64,000 nt of DNA from Fodinibacter sp963707895. GTDB lineage: Bacteria; Actinomycetota; Actinomycetes; Actinomycetales; Dermatophilaceae. Shown here in pieces: positions 49,950 to 58,701 of the stretch. The DNA is taken from assembly GCA_963707895.1 (NCBI GenBank), contig CAVPRS010000003.1:248001-312000 (forward strand), in the 5' to 3' direction. A program made the position numbers and the translations under genes. The notes below the pieces were generated by a model. The model had not been told where the DNA came from, searched no databases, and saw nothing but the letters and a program-made list of their open reading frames with translations. How positions within the stretch are numbered: position 1 is the stretch's first letter; each line of letters starts with the position of its first letter.

Positions 49950-51719
49950 CTAGGCGACGCCCCCGGTGTTCCGCTGTGGTGGTCGACCCTGAACGGTCCC
50001 GGACCCGACCCTGAGGCCGGCCGCGGCCGGGAGCGGGTCGAGCCGCGCGGCATACACCTGCTGGAGCCGTGGGTGACCGGGGTCGTCCTCGACGACACCG
50101 GTGACCCAGGTGAGGTCGAGGCGGTCGGGCCGAACGCTCACCAGCGCGATGTTGTTGTCGAACCACGGCCCGTCGGTGACCGTCCAGGGGTAGGCCGGGT
50201 CGGGCACCCGCGAGGACCGCGACGCGAGGAACCGCATCGGGCGAACCAGTGACTTCGCGAACAGCGACATGACCGCACGAACCCCGCGCGGCATCGGGTT
50301 GCGGATCGGCGAGCAGACGGCCTGCAGGATGCGCGACTGCGCGCCCAGCCGCAGCGGGTCGTCGACCTCGGCGAGGTAGGAGTTGTGCACGTCGCCGGAG
50401 AGGAAGGTGATGGTCTGCGGGGCCGGTCCTCGCTCCCCGCGGGCCACCTCCATGACGAGGTCGAACAGCTCGTCGAAGCCCTCGTTGAAGGCCGCCCAGT
50501 GCTCGAGGTCGATGCTGCGGCGCAGCTTCTCGGCGGCCCGGGAGACCGTGCGGCCGTAGGCCCCCTGTGCCAGGGCCTCGTCCATGGCCTCGAAGTCGTG
50601 CAGGCCGGGAGGCAGCAGGAACGGCAGGGAGGTGCCGACGAACAGGTGACGAACCCCGCCACGCAGCACTCCGTCCACCCAGCGCAGCTCGTCGGCGTCG
50701 AGCATCGAGCGGCCGTCGGGGCGCAGCTCACGGGCAGCCCGCGAGTCGATGACGACCAGGGCGCAGTCGCCGAGGGCGCGGGTGTAGCTCCAGCGGTAGG
50801 AGGTCGGCTCGGCGTCGGCGCGGGCGGCGAGCGCGTCGACCCGCGCGGTGAGGTCGAGCTCGTCGGTGGCTCCCCCGGCCGCGTGCTCGAGCACCGTCGA
50901 CCAGACCGGCTCCCGTGCCAGCTCGGCCGGCGAGAGGTTGCCGAGGTGCTGGTGCACCCAGTAGGACCCGAGCCCCGAGACGATCCGCTCCTGCCACCAC
51001 GTGGTCGCGCGGATCTCGCGGCGCCACGACCACGAGGTGTTCCAGTCGTCGCGGATGTCGTGGTCGTCGAAGACCATCGCCGACGGCACCGTCGACAGCA
51101 CCCAGCGGATGACGGGTTCGCTCCAGGCCAGCCGGTAGAGCTCGGCGTACTCGACGAAGTCCTTGATCTCCAGGCCCGGCGGCTCGTCGAGGCTGCGCCG
51201 CGCCGCCATGAACCCCTCGAGCTCCGCGTGCGGGGTGGTGTCGGCGTACACCTGGTCCCCGAGCAGCAGCAGCACGTCCGGCCACGCCGTCTCGGGGTCG
51301 TCCTGCAGCGCGAGCGCCAGGGCACGCAGCGCGTCGACACCGTGCGCCTTGTTGCCCTCGGCGTCATGGGAGCCGGTGGTGCGACAGGTTCCGAACGCGA
51401 AGTGCGGCTCGCGGGTGGGATCGAGCGTGCGGATGCGGCTCGGCGGCATCCCGTCCTCGGGCCAGACCCGCTCGTCGTCGACAGCCACCGTGTAGGTGTC
51501 GTCGCTGCCGGGAACGAGCCCCTCGAGCACGACGAGGGCGTAGTGCGAGCCGTGCACGGCGACGGTCGGGGCGCTCCAGGTGCGCCCCGCCCGCTCGACG
51601 CTGACCCGGGCCGATGTCGAGGTGCGCACCCACACCGTCGCCGAGGTCTCGTCGACGTAGCGGAGCACGGGACCCAGGACGAGCGGCTGGTCCGGGTCGG
51701 CATTCGTCATGGAGGCCAT
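49950..51719 (-). CDS. PhoD-like alkaline phosphatase/phosphodiesterase family protein
   Basis: 589 residues. N-terminal Fn3-like PhoD domain (LGPVLRYVDETSATVWVRTS), then the metallophosphatase core: HFAFGTCRTTGSHD, LLLGDQVYADTTP, AMVFDDHDIRDDWNTSW and TITFLSGDVHNSYLAEV, covering the metal-binding Asp/His/Asn set. No signal peptide is seen, so unlike Bacillus PhoD it is probably cytosolic. ATG 51719 is taken; an in-frame ATG at 51710 is nearly equal. Substrate is presumably a phosphodiester or phosphonate-like ester (family knowledge). Confidence 0.88.
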   Translation of the reverse strand: MASMTNADPDQPLVLGPVLRYVDETSATVWVRTSTSARVSVERAGRTWSAPTVAVHGSHYALVVLEGLVPGSDDTYTVAVDDERVWPEDGMPPSRIRTLDPTREPHFAFGTCRTTGSHDAEGNKAHGVDALRALALALQDDPETAWPDVLLLLGDQVYADTTPHAELEGFMAARRSLDEPPGLEIKDFVEYAELYRLAWSEPVIRWVLSTVPSAMVFDDHDIRDDWNTSWSWRREIRATTWWQERIVSGLGSYWVHQHLGNLSPAELAREPVWSTVLEHAAGGATDELDLTARVDALAARADAEPTSYRWSYTRALGDCALVVIDSRAARELRPDGRSMLDADELRWVDGVLRGGVRHLFVGTSLPFLLPPGLHDFEAMDEALAQGAYGRTVSRAAEKLRRSIDLEHWAAFNEGFDELFDLVMEVARGERGPAPQTITFLSGDVHNSYLAEVDDPLRLGAQSRILQAVCSPIRNPMPRGVRAVMSLFAKSLVRPMRFLASRSSRVPDPAYPWTVTDGPWFDNNIALVSVRPDRLDLTWVTGVVEDDPGHPRLQQVYAARLDPLPAAAGLRVGSGTVQGRPPQRNTGGVA

Positions 51720-51809
51720 CGTGCCCCCGGCGGCCGGACGACGGTGGCGGCGGGTCCGCAGAACGCCGGGTTCGACGCCCGGCCCGCGCGGCCCGCTACC
51801 GTGACGGCC

Positions 51810-52448
51810 ATGGCGGGCGACGGAGGCACGAGCGGGCTGGACCAGCCGGAGGTACGGGCCTGGCTGGCACGGCTCGAGACCGAGGCTGCGGTGCTCCCCG
51901 ACGACCGCCGCACCGAGCTGCGCGCGAACGTCGAGGAGTACATCACCGACGCCACCCGGGATGCCGGCCCGGACCACGCCGACCGCGCCGCCGAGCACGC
52001 CCTCGCCGAGCTGGGTTCCCCTGCCGCCCTGGTGGCCGAGGCGGGCGGCTACGCCGTGCCGGTCGTCGACCCGCTGCTCCCGGCCGAGGACGCGGACGCG
52101 GCCGGTGGGCCGCCCTGGCTCGAGGTCGCGACGGTGACCCTGCTGGCGGCATCCGTGGTGCTGGCCCTGGTGAAGCGGACCGAGGTGTTCGCGCCGCTGC
52201 CGTGGTTCGTCGGGACCCTGCTCGTGCTGCTCTCGCGGCGCTGGAGCGTCGGTGACAAGGCGCTGGCCGTGACGGCGTTCGGCGTGCTCGGGGTGCCCTT
52301 CATCCTGCTCGGCCGCGACGAGCTGCCGACGGGCGCGAGCCTGGTCGTGTCGGTGCTGCTCGTCGTGCTCTGGGTCGCGGCCGCGGTCCGCCTGCTGGCG
52401 CACGCCCGCTCGCCGCGCGAGCAGGCCCGCGGCCTGCGGATGCGCTGA
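51810..52448 (+). CDS. membrane protein with N-terminal HAAS/DUF1700-like domain
   Basis: 212 residues. The first 80 (VRAWLARLETEAAVLPDDRR, TELRANVEEYITDATRDAGP, AEHALAELGSPAALVAEAGG) match the helical HAAS/DUF1700 domain that often precedes membrane segments and is linked to PadR or sigma-like control. Then four hydrophobic helices from about 115. Function unknown. Start may be ATG 51810 or GTG 51801. Divergent from the PhoD gene; a long imperfect hairpin follows the stop. Confidence 0.75.
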   Translation: MAGDGGTSGLDQPEVRAWLARLETEAAVLPDDRRTELRANVEEYITDATRDAGPDHADRAAEHALAELGSPAALVAEAGGYAVPVVDPLLPAEDADAAGGPPWLEVATVTLLAASVVLALVKRTEVFAPLPWFVGTLLVLLSRRWSVGDKALAVTAFGVLGVPFILLGRDELPTGASLVVSVLLVVLWVAAAVRLLAHARSPREQARGLRMR

Positions 52449-52479
52449 CGTCGCACCCTCACCGCGGCCGACGGTTCGC

Positions 52480-52541
52480 GTCGAGAGTGCACGACGCGCT
52501 GACCGACGCCGCGCGCCATCAGCGTGTCGCGGACTCTCGAC
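52480..52541 (+). terminator. long imperfect hairpin after the HAAS-domain gene
   Basis: Outer arms GTCGAGAGT/ACTCTCGAC and inner CGCTGA/TCAGCG pair across 62 nt, starting 32 bp past the stop at 52448. Probable terminator in a convergent gap with groEL. Confidence 0.6.
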
Positions 52542-52558
52542 CCACCGCGGGCACGCCA

Positions 52559-52591
52559 GAGGGCGGCCCCCCGGTGTGGGGAACCGCCCTC
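52559..52591 (-). terminator. hairpin terminator after groEL
   Basis: GAGGGCGG and CCGCCCTC form the stem around a C- and G-rich loop, 45 bp beyond the groEL stop at 52636. Confidence 0.75.
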
Positions 52592-52635
52592 GTGGGTGTG
52601 GCTCAGCGAGGTGGCCGGGCTCTCGAGGCGCTGCC

Positions 52636-54261
<1,626 letters not shown>

Positions 54262-54377
54262 TCGGGTGGTTCCTCCCACGCGAATCGAAGGTGAGACCGG
54301 GCGGTGCCCGCGACGGACGAGCCGGGGGCCGTCGGCTCACGCGCCGGGGCACCAGACCCTCACCGGACCGGTCAGGA

Positions 54378-54404
54378 TTGTCACTCTCATGAGGAGAGTG
54401 CTAA
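54378..54404. promoter_or_regulatory. CIRCE operator 1 (HrcA site)
   Basis: TTGTCACTC-N9-GAGTGCTAA (minus strand TTAGCACTC-N9-GAGTGACAA), one mismatch from the CIRCE consensus TTAGCACTC-N9-GAGTGCTAA. It lies just downstream of the -10 element of the groEL promoter. Confidence 0.93.
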
Positions 54405-54408
54405 CGCC

Positions 54409-54438
54409 ATTATTGGCACTCTCGGGTGGAGAGTGCAA
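54409..54438 (-). promoter_or_regulatory. groEL: groEL promoter
   Basis: Minus strand: TTGCAC as -35 (54438-54433) and AATAAT as -10 (54414-54409), 18 bp apart. The -35 lies within CIRCE 2 and the -10 between the two operators, so HrcA binding would block the polymerase from both sides. Confidence 0.65.
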
Positions 54439-54439
54439 A
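54413..54439. promoter_or_regulatory. CIRCE operator 2 (HrcA site)
   Basis: TTGGCACTC-N9-GAGTGCAAA (minus strand TTTGCACTC-N9-GAGTGCCAA), separated from CIRCE 1 by 8 bp. Overlaps the -35 of the groEL promoter. Confidence 0.9.
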
Positions 54440-54477
54440 CGGCAGGGCGCCCCGTGGGCAGCCTCGCGACGGCGTCG

Positions 54478-55188
54478 TCAGCGCGCGGCGACGGTGACCG
54501 GGCCGGCGACCGTGCCGACCACCGTGCCGGCCACCGGGCGGCTCGGGTCGCTCGGGTCGTCGACGGCGGATGCCGCGGCACCCGGCGCCCGGCCCCAGCC
54601 GGTCACCCGGCGGGCGACCCGGTCGACCGCGAGCCCCAGGCCGAGGGCGAGCGCGATGCCGGCGACGGACCCGAGCAGCGGGTTGCCGTGCAGCCAGTGA
54701 CCGGCCAGGGCGCCCACGGCCACCGACCAGACCGCCCAGCTGGCCGCGGCCAGCGCGGCGAGGCCGAGGAAGCGACGGGGCGGGAACCCGGTGGCGCCCG
54801 CGGTGAGGTTGACGGCGACCCGGCCGAGTGGCACGTAGCGGGCGGTGAGCACGACCAGCGCGCCGCGGCGCTCCAGGGTGCCGGACGCCCGCTCGAGCAC
54901 GCGACGCACGCGTGGGCGGGTCACCCGGGCGAGGCGCTGCGGGCCGTAGCGGCGGCCGACGACGAAGGTCAGGCTGTCCCCGAGGAAGGCGCCGACCCCC
55001 GCGGCGAGCGCGAGCAGCGGCAGGTGCGGGCCGTCCCCGGCCACGGCGACGGCGGCGAGGGCGACGACGACCCCCTCGCTGGGGATCGGCGGGAAGAGCG
55101 CGTCACCGACGGCGATGAGCAGCACGACCGCGAGCACCCAGGGGGCGGCCGCACCGGCCTCGAGGAGCGACGTGAGCGCGTCGAGCAC
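54478..55188 (-). CDS. DedA-family membrane protein
   Basis: 236 residues. VVLLIAVGDALFPPIPSEGV carries the DedA re-entrant motif with conserved Pro and Glu; GAFLGDSLTFVVGRRYGPQR, the Arg-rich amphipathic stretch TLERRGALVVLTARYVPLGR and GATGFPPRRFLGLAALAAAS complete the family pattern. DedA proteins act as lipid scramblases or proton-linked transporters for envelope upkeep. The C-terminal 40 residues are Ala/Pro/Val-rich and variable. It ends 39 bp before the groEL operators. Confidence 0.9.
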   Translation of the reverse strand: MLDALTSLLEAGAAAPWVLAVVLLIAVGDALFPPIPSEGVVVALAAVAVAGDGPHLPLLALAAGVGAFLGDSLTFVVGRRYGPQRLARVTRPRVRRVLERASGTLERRGALVVLTARYVPLGRVAVNLTAGATGFPPRRFLGLAALAAASWAVWSVAVGALAGHWLHGNPLLGSVAGIALALGLGLAVDRVARRVTGWGRAPGAAASAVDDPSDPSRPVAGTVVGTVAGPVTVAAR

Positions 55189-55290
55189 TGGTCCTCCGGG
55201 GTGGTGCGGGGCGGTCGGCCGGTCGAGGTCGGTCGATGCACCGTCCGGGGGCCCAACGCGCCGGCCCCCCGGATCGTCCCCGACCCCGGC

Positions 55291-55755
55291 TCAGAGCTGC
55301 GGGGCGTGACCCTCGAACAGCGCCCGCATCGAGCCGTCGGCGACCGAGGTGACCGGGTCGTCGAGGTCGGCCACGAACACCGCCTGCGCCTCTCGCGCCG
55401 GGTTGCCCTCGAGCTCGTGCAGCACCTCACGCCACGCGGCGAGGTTCGGGTGGTCGAGCGAGGTGCAGGCCTCGGCCGGCGCCAGCGACTCCACGGCAGC
55501 CGCGAGCTGGCTGCGCGACAGGGGCACGGTGGCCGTCGACCCGTCGTGCCCGAGCACGGTGGCGAGGACCACCGCGGGCAGCGCGTGCCGGCCGCCCGGC
55601 GCGTTGACGTGGGCGAAGTGCCACTCCGGCGACGACGACGCGGGGCTGAGGGCCACCGCGTACGCGACCGGCTGGCGCCAGCCGTCGATCCGGGCGGCGA
55701 GGTACTCGCGGATGGCGACGAGGCCGTCGGGGGTGCTCCAGTCGAGGTCGCTCAC
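55291..55755 (-). CDS. conserved hypothetical protein
   Basis: 154 residues, soluble, mildly acidic, not recognised. Features: tryptophan-rich ends of strands (SDLDWSTPDGLVAIREYLAA, DGWRQPVAYAVALS), a possible loop SSPEWHFAHVNAPGGRHALP, and a helical second half (SRSQLAAAVESLAPAEACTS). No signal peptide or membrane helix. GTG 55755 faces the PiT gene across the PHO-box region, so it may share phosphate control. DedA follows on the same strand about 100 bp away. Confidence 0.65.
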   Translation of the reverse strand: MSDLDWSTPDGLVAIREYLAARIDGWRQPVAYAVALSPASSSPEWHFAHVNAPGGRHALPAVVLATVLGHDGSTATVPLSRSQLAAAVESLAPAEACTSLDHPNLAAWREVLHELEGNPAREAQAVFVADLDDPVTSVADGSMRALFEGHAPQL

Positions 55756-55801
55756 CGCCGCATCCTGTCAGCACCCCCAGCGACCCTCCCGCACGGGGCA
55801 G

Positions 55802-55840
55802 ATGAACAGGAGGTGAACAGGGCTCCTCGTCTTGGTGAAG
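55802..55840 (-). promoter_or_regulatory. PHO box (PhoP-type direct repeats)
   Basis: On the minus strand two 11-nt units GTTCACCTCCT and GTTCATCTGCC are adjacent, and a weaker CTTCACC lies 22 bp (two units) farther. This is the actinobacterial PHO-box layout (GTTCA repeats every 11 bp). It lies 30-68 bp before the phosphate transporter start and 47 bp from the divergent gene. Confidence 0.75.
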
Positions 55841-55869
55841 TGGAGGTGGCCCCCCCACACTTGTGAATC

Positions 55870-57177
55870 GTGGACGCAGCAAACATCACTCTCGTGCTCG
55901 TGATCGTGACGGCACTGGCCTTCGACTTCACGAACGGCTTCCACGACACCGCCAACGCCATGGCCGCGTCGATCTCGACCGGGGCCCTCAAGCCCAAGGT
56001 CGCCGTCGGCCTGTCGGCCGTGCTCAACCTCGTCGGCGCCTTCCTCTCGGTGCAGGTGGCGCTCACGGTCACCAACGCCGTGATCAACCTGCAGACCAAG
56101 GACGGAGCCCCGAACCCGGAGCTCCTGGCCGACGGCGGTGAGGCGGTGCTGCTCATCATCCTGGCCGGCCTGGCGGGCGGCATCCTGTGGAACCTGTTCA
56201 CCTGGCTGCTCGGACTGCCGTCGAGCTCGTCGCACGCGCTGCTCGGCGGGCTCACCGGCGCCGGGGCCGCGGGCCTGGGCTGGGCCGGCGTGAAGTGGAA
56301 CGGTGACGGCACCAAGCTCGACGGCGTGGTGGGCAAGATCCTGCTGCCCTCGATGATCTCGCCGATCATCGCCATCGTCGTCGCCTTCACCGGCTGCTGG
56401 CTCGTGCACAAGGTGACGCAGAGCGTCATGCACCGGCTCGAGGAGCGCTACTTCCGTTACGGCCAGGTCGGCAGTGCCTCGCTCGTCTCGATCGCGCACG
56501 GCACCAACGACGCGCAGAAGACGATGGGGGTCATGACCCTCGCGCTCATCGCCAGCGGGCACTGGACCAGCACGACCTCCATCCCGGTCTGGGTGAAGTT
56601 CAGCGCGGCCACGGCCATCGCCGCCGGCACCTACCTCGGCGGCTGGCGGATCATCCGCACCCTGGGCAAGGGCCTGGTCGACATCACCCCCCGCCAGGGC
56701 ATGTCGAGCGACGGCAGCACGGCGGCGGTGCTGCTGTCGGCGAGCCACCTCGGCTTCGCCCTCTCGACCACCCACGTGGCCACCGGCTCGGTGCTGGGTG
56801 GCGGGCTCGGCCGCGGCACGCCGGTGCGCTGGTCGACCGCCGGCCGGATGGTCACCGCGTGGGCCACCACCTTTCCTATCGCGGCCCTGATGGGCGCCCT
56901 GATGTGGTGGATCGGCGACAGCATCGGCGGGGCCTTCGGCGCGGGTGTCGTCTTCCTCATCCTCGCCGCGTTCTCGACCTGGATCTTCCGCAGCTCGAGG
57001 CGCGAGCACGTCGGCGCCGACAACGTCAACGACGAGTGGGACCGCGCCGCGCAGATCACCTCCCCGGTCTATGAGCACGCCCCCGTCACCCACGCGCAGA
57101 ACGGATCCGGGCCGCCCGAGCCCGACGACGCCGTCGACCGAGACCAGGTCGAGCCCACCGAGACCAAGACCCACTGA
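55870..57177 (+). CDS. pit: PiT-family inorganic phosphate transporter
   Basis: 435 residues. Carries both PiT signatures, FDFTNGFHDTANAMAASIST near the start and SLVSIAHGTNDAQKTMGVMT in the middle, plus SSSSHALLGGLTGAG and STTHVATGSVLGGGLGRG; the last 60 residues are a hydrophilic tail ending EPTETKTH. Low-affinity phosphate or metal-phosphate symporter. GTG 55870. Heads a run with the 101-residue membrane protein and the DUF3349 gene. Regulated by the PHO box upstream, which fits its role. Confidence 0.95.
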   Translation: MDAANITLVLVIVTALAFDFTNGFHDTANAMAASISTGALKPKVAVGLSAVLNLVGAFLSVQVALTVTNAVINLQTKDGAPNPELLADGGEAVLLIILAGLAGGILWNLFTWLLGLPSSSSHALLGGLTGAGAAGLGWAGVKWNGDGTKLDGVVGKILLPSMISPIIAIVVAFTGCWLVHKVTQSVMHRLEERYFRYGQVGSASLVSIAHGTNDAQKTMGVMTLALIASGHWTSTTSIPVWVKFSAATAIAAGTYLGGWRIIRTLGKGLVDITPRQGMSSDGSTAAVLLSASHLGFALSTTHVATGSVLGGGLGRGTPVRWSTAGRMVTAWATTFPIAALMGALMWWIGDSIGGAFGAGVVFLILAAFSTWIFRSSRREHVGADNVNDEWDRAAQITSPVYEHAPVTHAQNGSGPPEPDDAVDRDQVEPTETKTH

Positions 57178-57188
57178 GGACGGATGCC

Positions 57189-57494
57189 GTGAACACTCTC
57201 GAGCTGCTCCTCAAGGGCGCGAGCGAGGTCCTCTTCGCGGGCCTCGTCTTCGGTGCCGGCCTGCCCTTCGTCTACGCGGTCGCCCTGCGGGTGATGACCA
57301 TCGGCGCGAGGACGTACGCCGACCCCAGCGGCGAGATCCACAGCACCCCCAGGATGTCCAGCCGCCTGTTCGCCGGGCTGCTCATCGCCGTCGTGGTCGC
57401 GGGAGTCGTCGTCGGGCTGATGATCATCGTCGCGACCGGCTTCGGCAAGGAAGTCACCTTCGACACCATCTACCCGACGATCACCGACAAGTAG
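57189..57494 (+). CDS. small membrane protein after the phosphate transporter
   Basis: 101 residues with two clear transmembrane helices: EVLFAGLVFGAGLPFVYAVA and FAGLLIAVVVAGVVVGLMII, joined by a polar loop GARTYADPSGEIHSTPRMSS. No recognised family. It follows pit by 11 nt on the same strand, and this pairing suggests an accessory role in phosphate transport (inference). Confidence 0.75.
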   Translation: MNTLELLLKGASEVLFAGLVFGAGLPFVYAVALRVMTIGARTYADPSGEIHSTPRMSSRLFAGLLIAVVVAGVVVGLMIIVATGFGKEVTFDTIYPTITDK

Positions 57495-57507
57495 GAGTGC
57501 ACCGTCC

Positions 57508-58095
57508 ATGAACCAGCTGTCCGGACCGGTCCTGCAGTGGATCCGCGAGGGATACCCCGACGGCGTGCCCGACGACGAGACCGCGGCACTGCTCGCCGTG
57601 CTCCAGGAGCGGATCGGCGGTGACCGCGCCCTCGACGTGCTGCGCCGCCTGCACAACGACGGCCGCATCTCCGACACGGCCGCGGCCGCTCTGCTGCCGG
57701 ACGACACCCAGATGCGCCGCGTGGCCGCCAAGCTGGTGCTGGGTGGCTGGCCGCTCGCGGGTGACGACGAGGACGAGGACTCACCCCCCAAGGAGGGCAG
57801 CGCACTCGCCCGGATCGTGTCCTGGCTGCGCGAGGGCTACCCCGGCGGGGTGCCCGAGCACGACTACATGCCCCTCATCGCCCTGCTGGAGCGCCGGCTG
57901 ACCCGCTCGGAGGTCAAGAAGGTCGCCAAGGCGCTGCGCCGGGCCGACGTCAGCCCCGCGGGCCCGAGCGACATCGCGGCCGCGATCACCGAGTACACCC
58001 ACACCGAGCCCAGCGACAACGACCTGCGCCGCGTGCGCGACCAGCTCGCCAGGAAGGGCTGGCCGGTCGAGTTCCCCGACCCCGACCTGGACTGA
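57508..58095 (+). CDS. DUF3349 protein (two repeats)
   Basis: 195 residues made of two DUF3349 helical modules, about 1-75 (VLQWIREGYPDGVPDDETAA, MRRVAAKLVLGGWPL) and 98-195 (IVSWLREGYPGGVPEHDYMP, LRRVRDQLARKGWPVEF), joined by an acidic linker DDEDEDSPP. The family is actinobacterial; its function is unknown and it is usually one module long, so the duplication is notable. It lies 13 nt after the small membrane protein in the pit operon and is followed by a terminator. Confidence 0.85.
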   Translation: MNQLSGPVLQWIREGYPDGVPDDETAALLAVLQERIGGDRALDVLRRLHNDGRISDTAAAALLPDDTQMRRVAAKLVLGGWPLAGDDEDEDSPPKEGSALARIVSWLREGYPGGVPEHDYMPLIALLERRLTRSEVKKVAKALRRADVSPAGPSDIAAAITEYTHTEPSDNDLRRVRDQLARKGWPVEFPDPDLD

Positions 58096-58118
58096 GCCCC
58101 ACCCGCCCACGACGGTCC

Positions 58119-58155
58119 CGGATGCCGGGTGCGCACCTCGCGCACCCGGCATCCG
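58119..58155 (+). terminator. terminator formed by an inverted CGGATGCCG pair
   Basis: CGGATGCCGGGTGCGC (58119-58134), loop ACCTC, GCGCACCCGGCATCCG (58140-58155): a perfect 16-bp stem 24 bp past the DUF3349 stop. Confidence 0.9.
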
Positions 58156-58168
58156 TGTGTGGCACGGA

Positions 58169-58218
58169 CACAGCAACGCCCGTCCGGCTTCCCTCACGGA
58201 CGGGCGTCACTGGCTGTG
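58169..58218 (-). terminator. hairpin terminator after the DUF3263 gene
   Basis: ACGCCCGTCCG and CGGACGGGCGT around a 10-nt loop, with outer CACAGC/GCTGTG pairing. It begins 13 bp beyond the stop of the minus-strand gene at 58231. Confidence 0.8.
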
Positions 58219-58230
58219 GGGGCTGCCGGC

Positions 58231-58524
58231 TCAGGGCTCCAGGCCGAGCCGGCGGGCCGAGCGGGCCCGCTGCCGGCTGGCGCGCAGCCGGCGCAGCCGC
58301 TTGATGAGCATCGGGTCGTGCTCGAGGGCGCCCGGGTGGTCGATGAGCGCGTTGAGCACCTGGTAGTAGCGCGTCGAGCTCATGTCGAAGAGCTCCTTGA
58401 TGGCGGTCTCCTTCGAGCCGGCGTACTTCCACCACTGCCGCTCGAAGGCGATGATCTCGCGGTCCCGCTCGGACAGCCCCGTCGTGGGGGCAGCCGTGCT
58501 GAGCTGTTCGGAGGCGGCGCTCAC
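58231..58524 (-). CDS. DUF3263 protein
   Basis: 97 residues. Core LSERDREIIAFERQWWKYAG then SKETAIKELFDMSSTRYYQV, LNALIDHPGALEHDPMLIKR and a basic tail RRLRASRQRARSARRLG. The helix-turn-helix look and basic end suggest nucleic-acid binding; DUF3263 is otherwise uncharacterised. GTG 58524 is chosen because a longer frame would enter the promoter palindrome. Controlled by the AATGACAC palindrome at 58581. Confidence 0.85.
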   Translation of the reverse strand: MSAASEQLSTAAPTTGLSERDREIIAFERQWWKYAGSKETAIKELFDMSSTRYYQVLNALIDHPGALEHDPMLIKRLRRLRASRQRARSARRLGLEP

Positions 58525-58580
58525 GTGTGTGTCCTCGACCCTTCGTCCCTGACCCTGTTGAGCGCCCACTCTAACCGGGA

Positions 58581-58598
58581 AATGACACACGTGTCATT
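58581..58598. promoter_or_regulatory. 18-bp inverted repeat upstream of the DUF3263 gene
   Basis: AATGACACACGTGTCATT: perfect 8-bp arms with a 2-bp centre, AT-rich, 57 bp before the GTG. A -10-like TAGAGT follows it toward the gene. Looks like a dimeric regulator site; the binding protein is unknown. Confidence 0.55.
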
Positions 58599-58701
58599 CG
58601 CCCGGCAGGTCGCTCCAGCGTGTCGCGAGAACGGGGTTCGCCGCGGCGGAACAGCCGTCACAGGAGCCACACGACCCCCACCGCTCCCACCTCGCGGGGC
58701 A

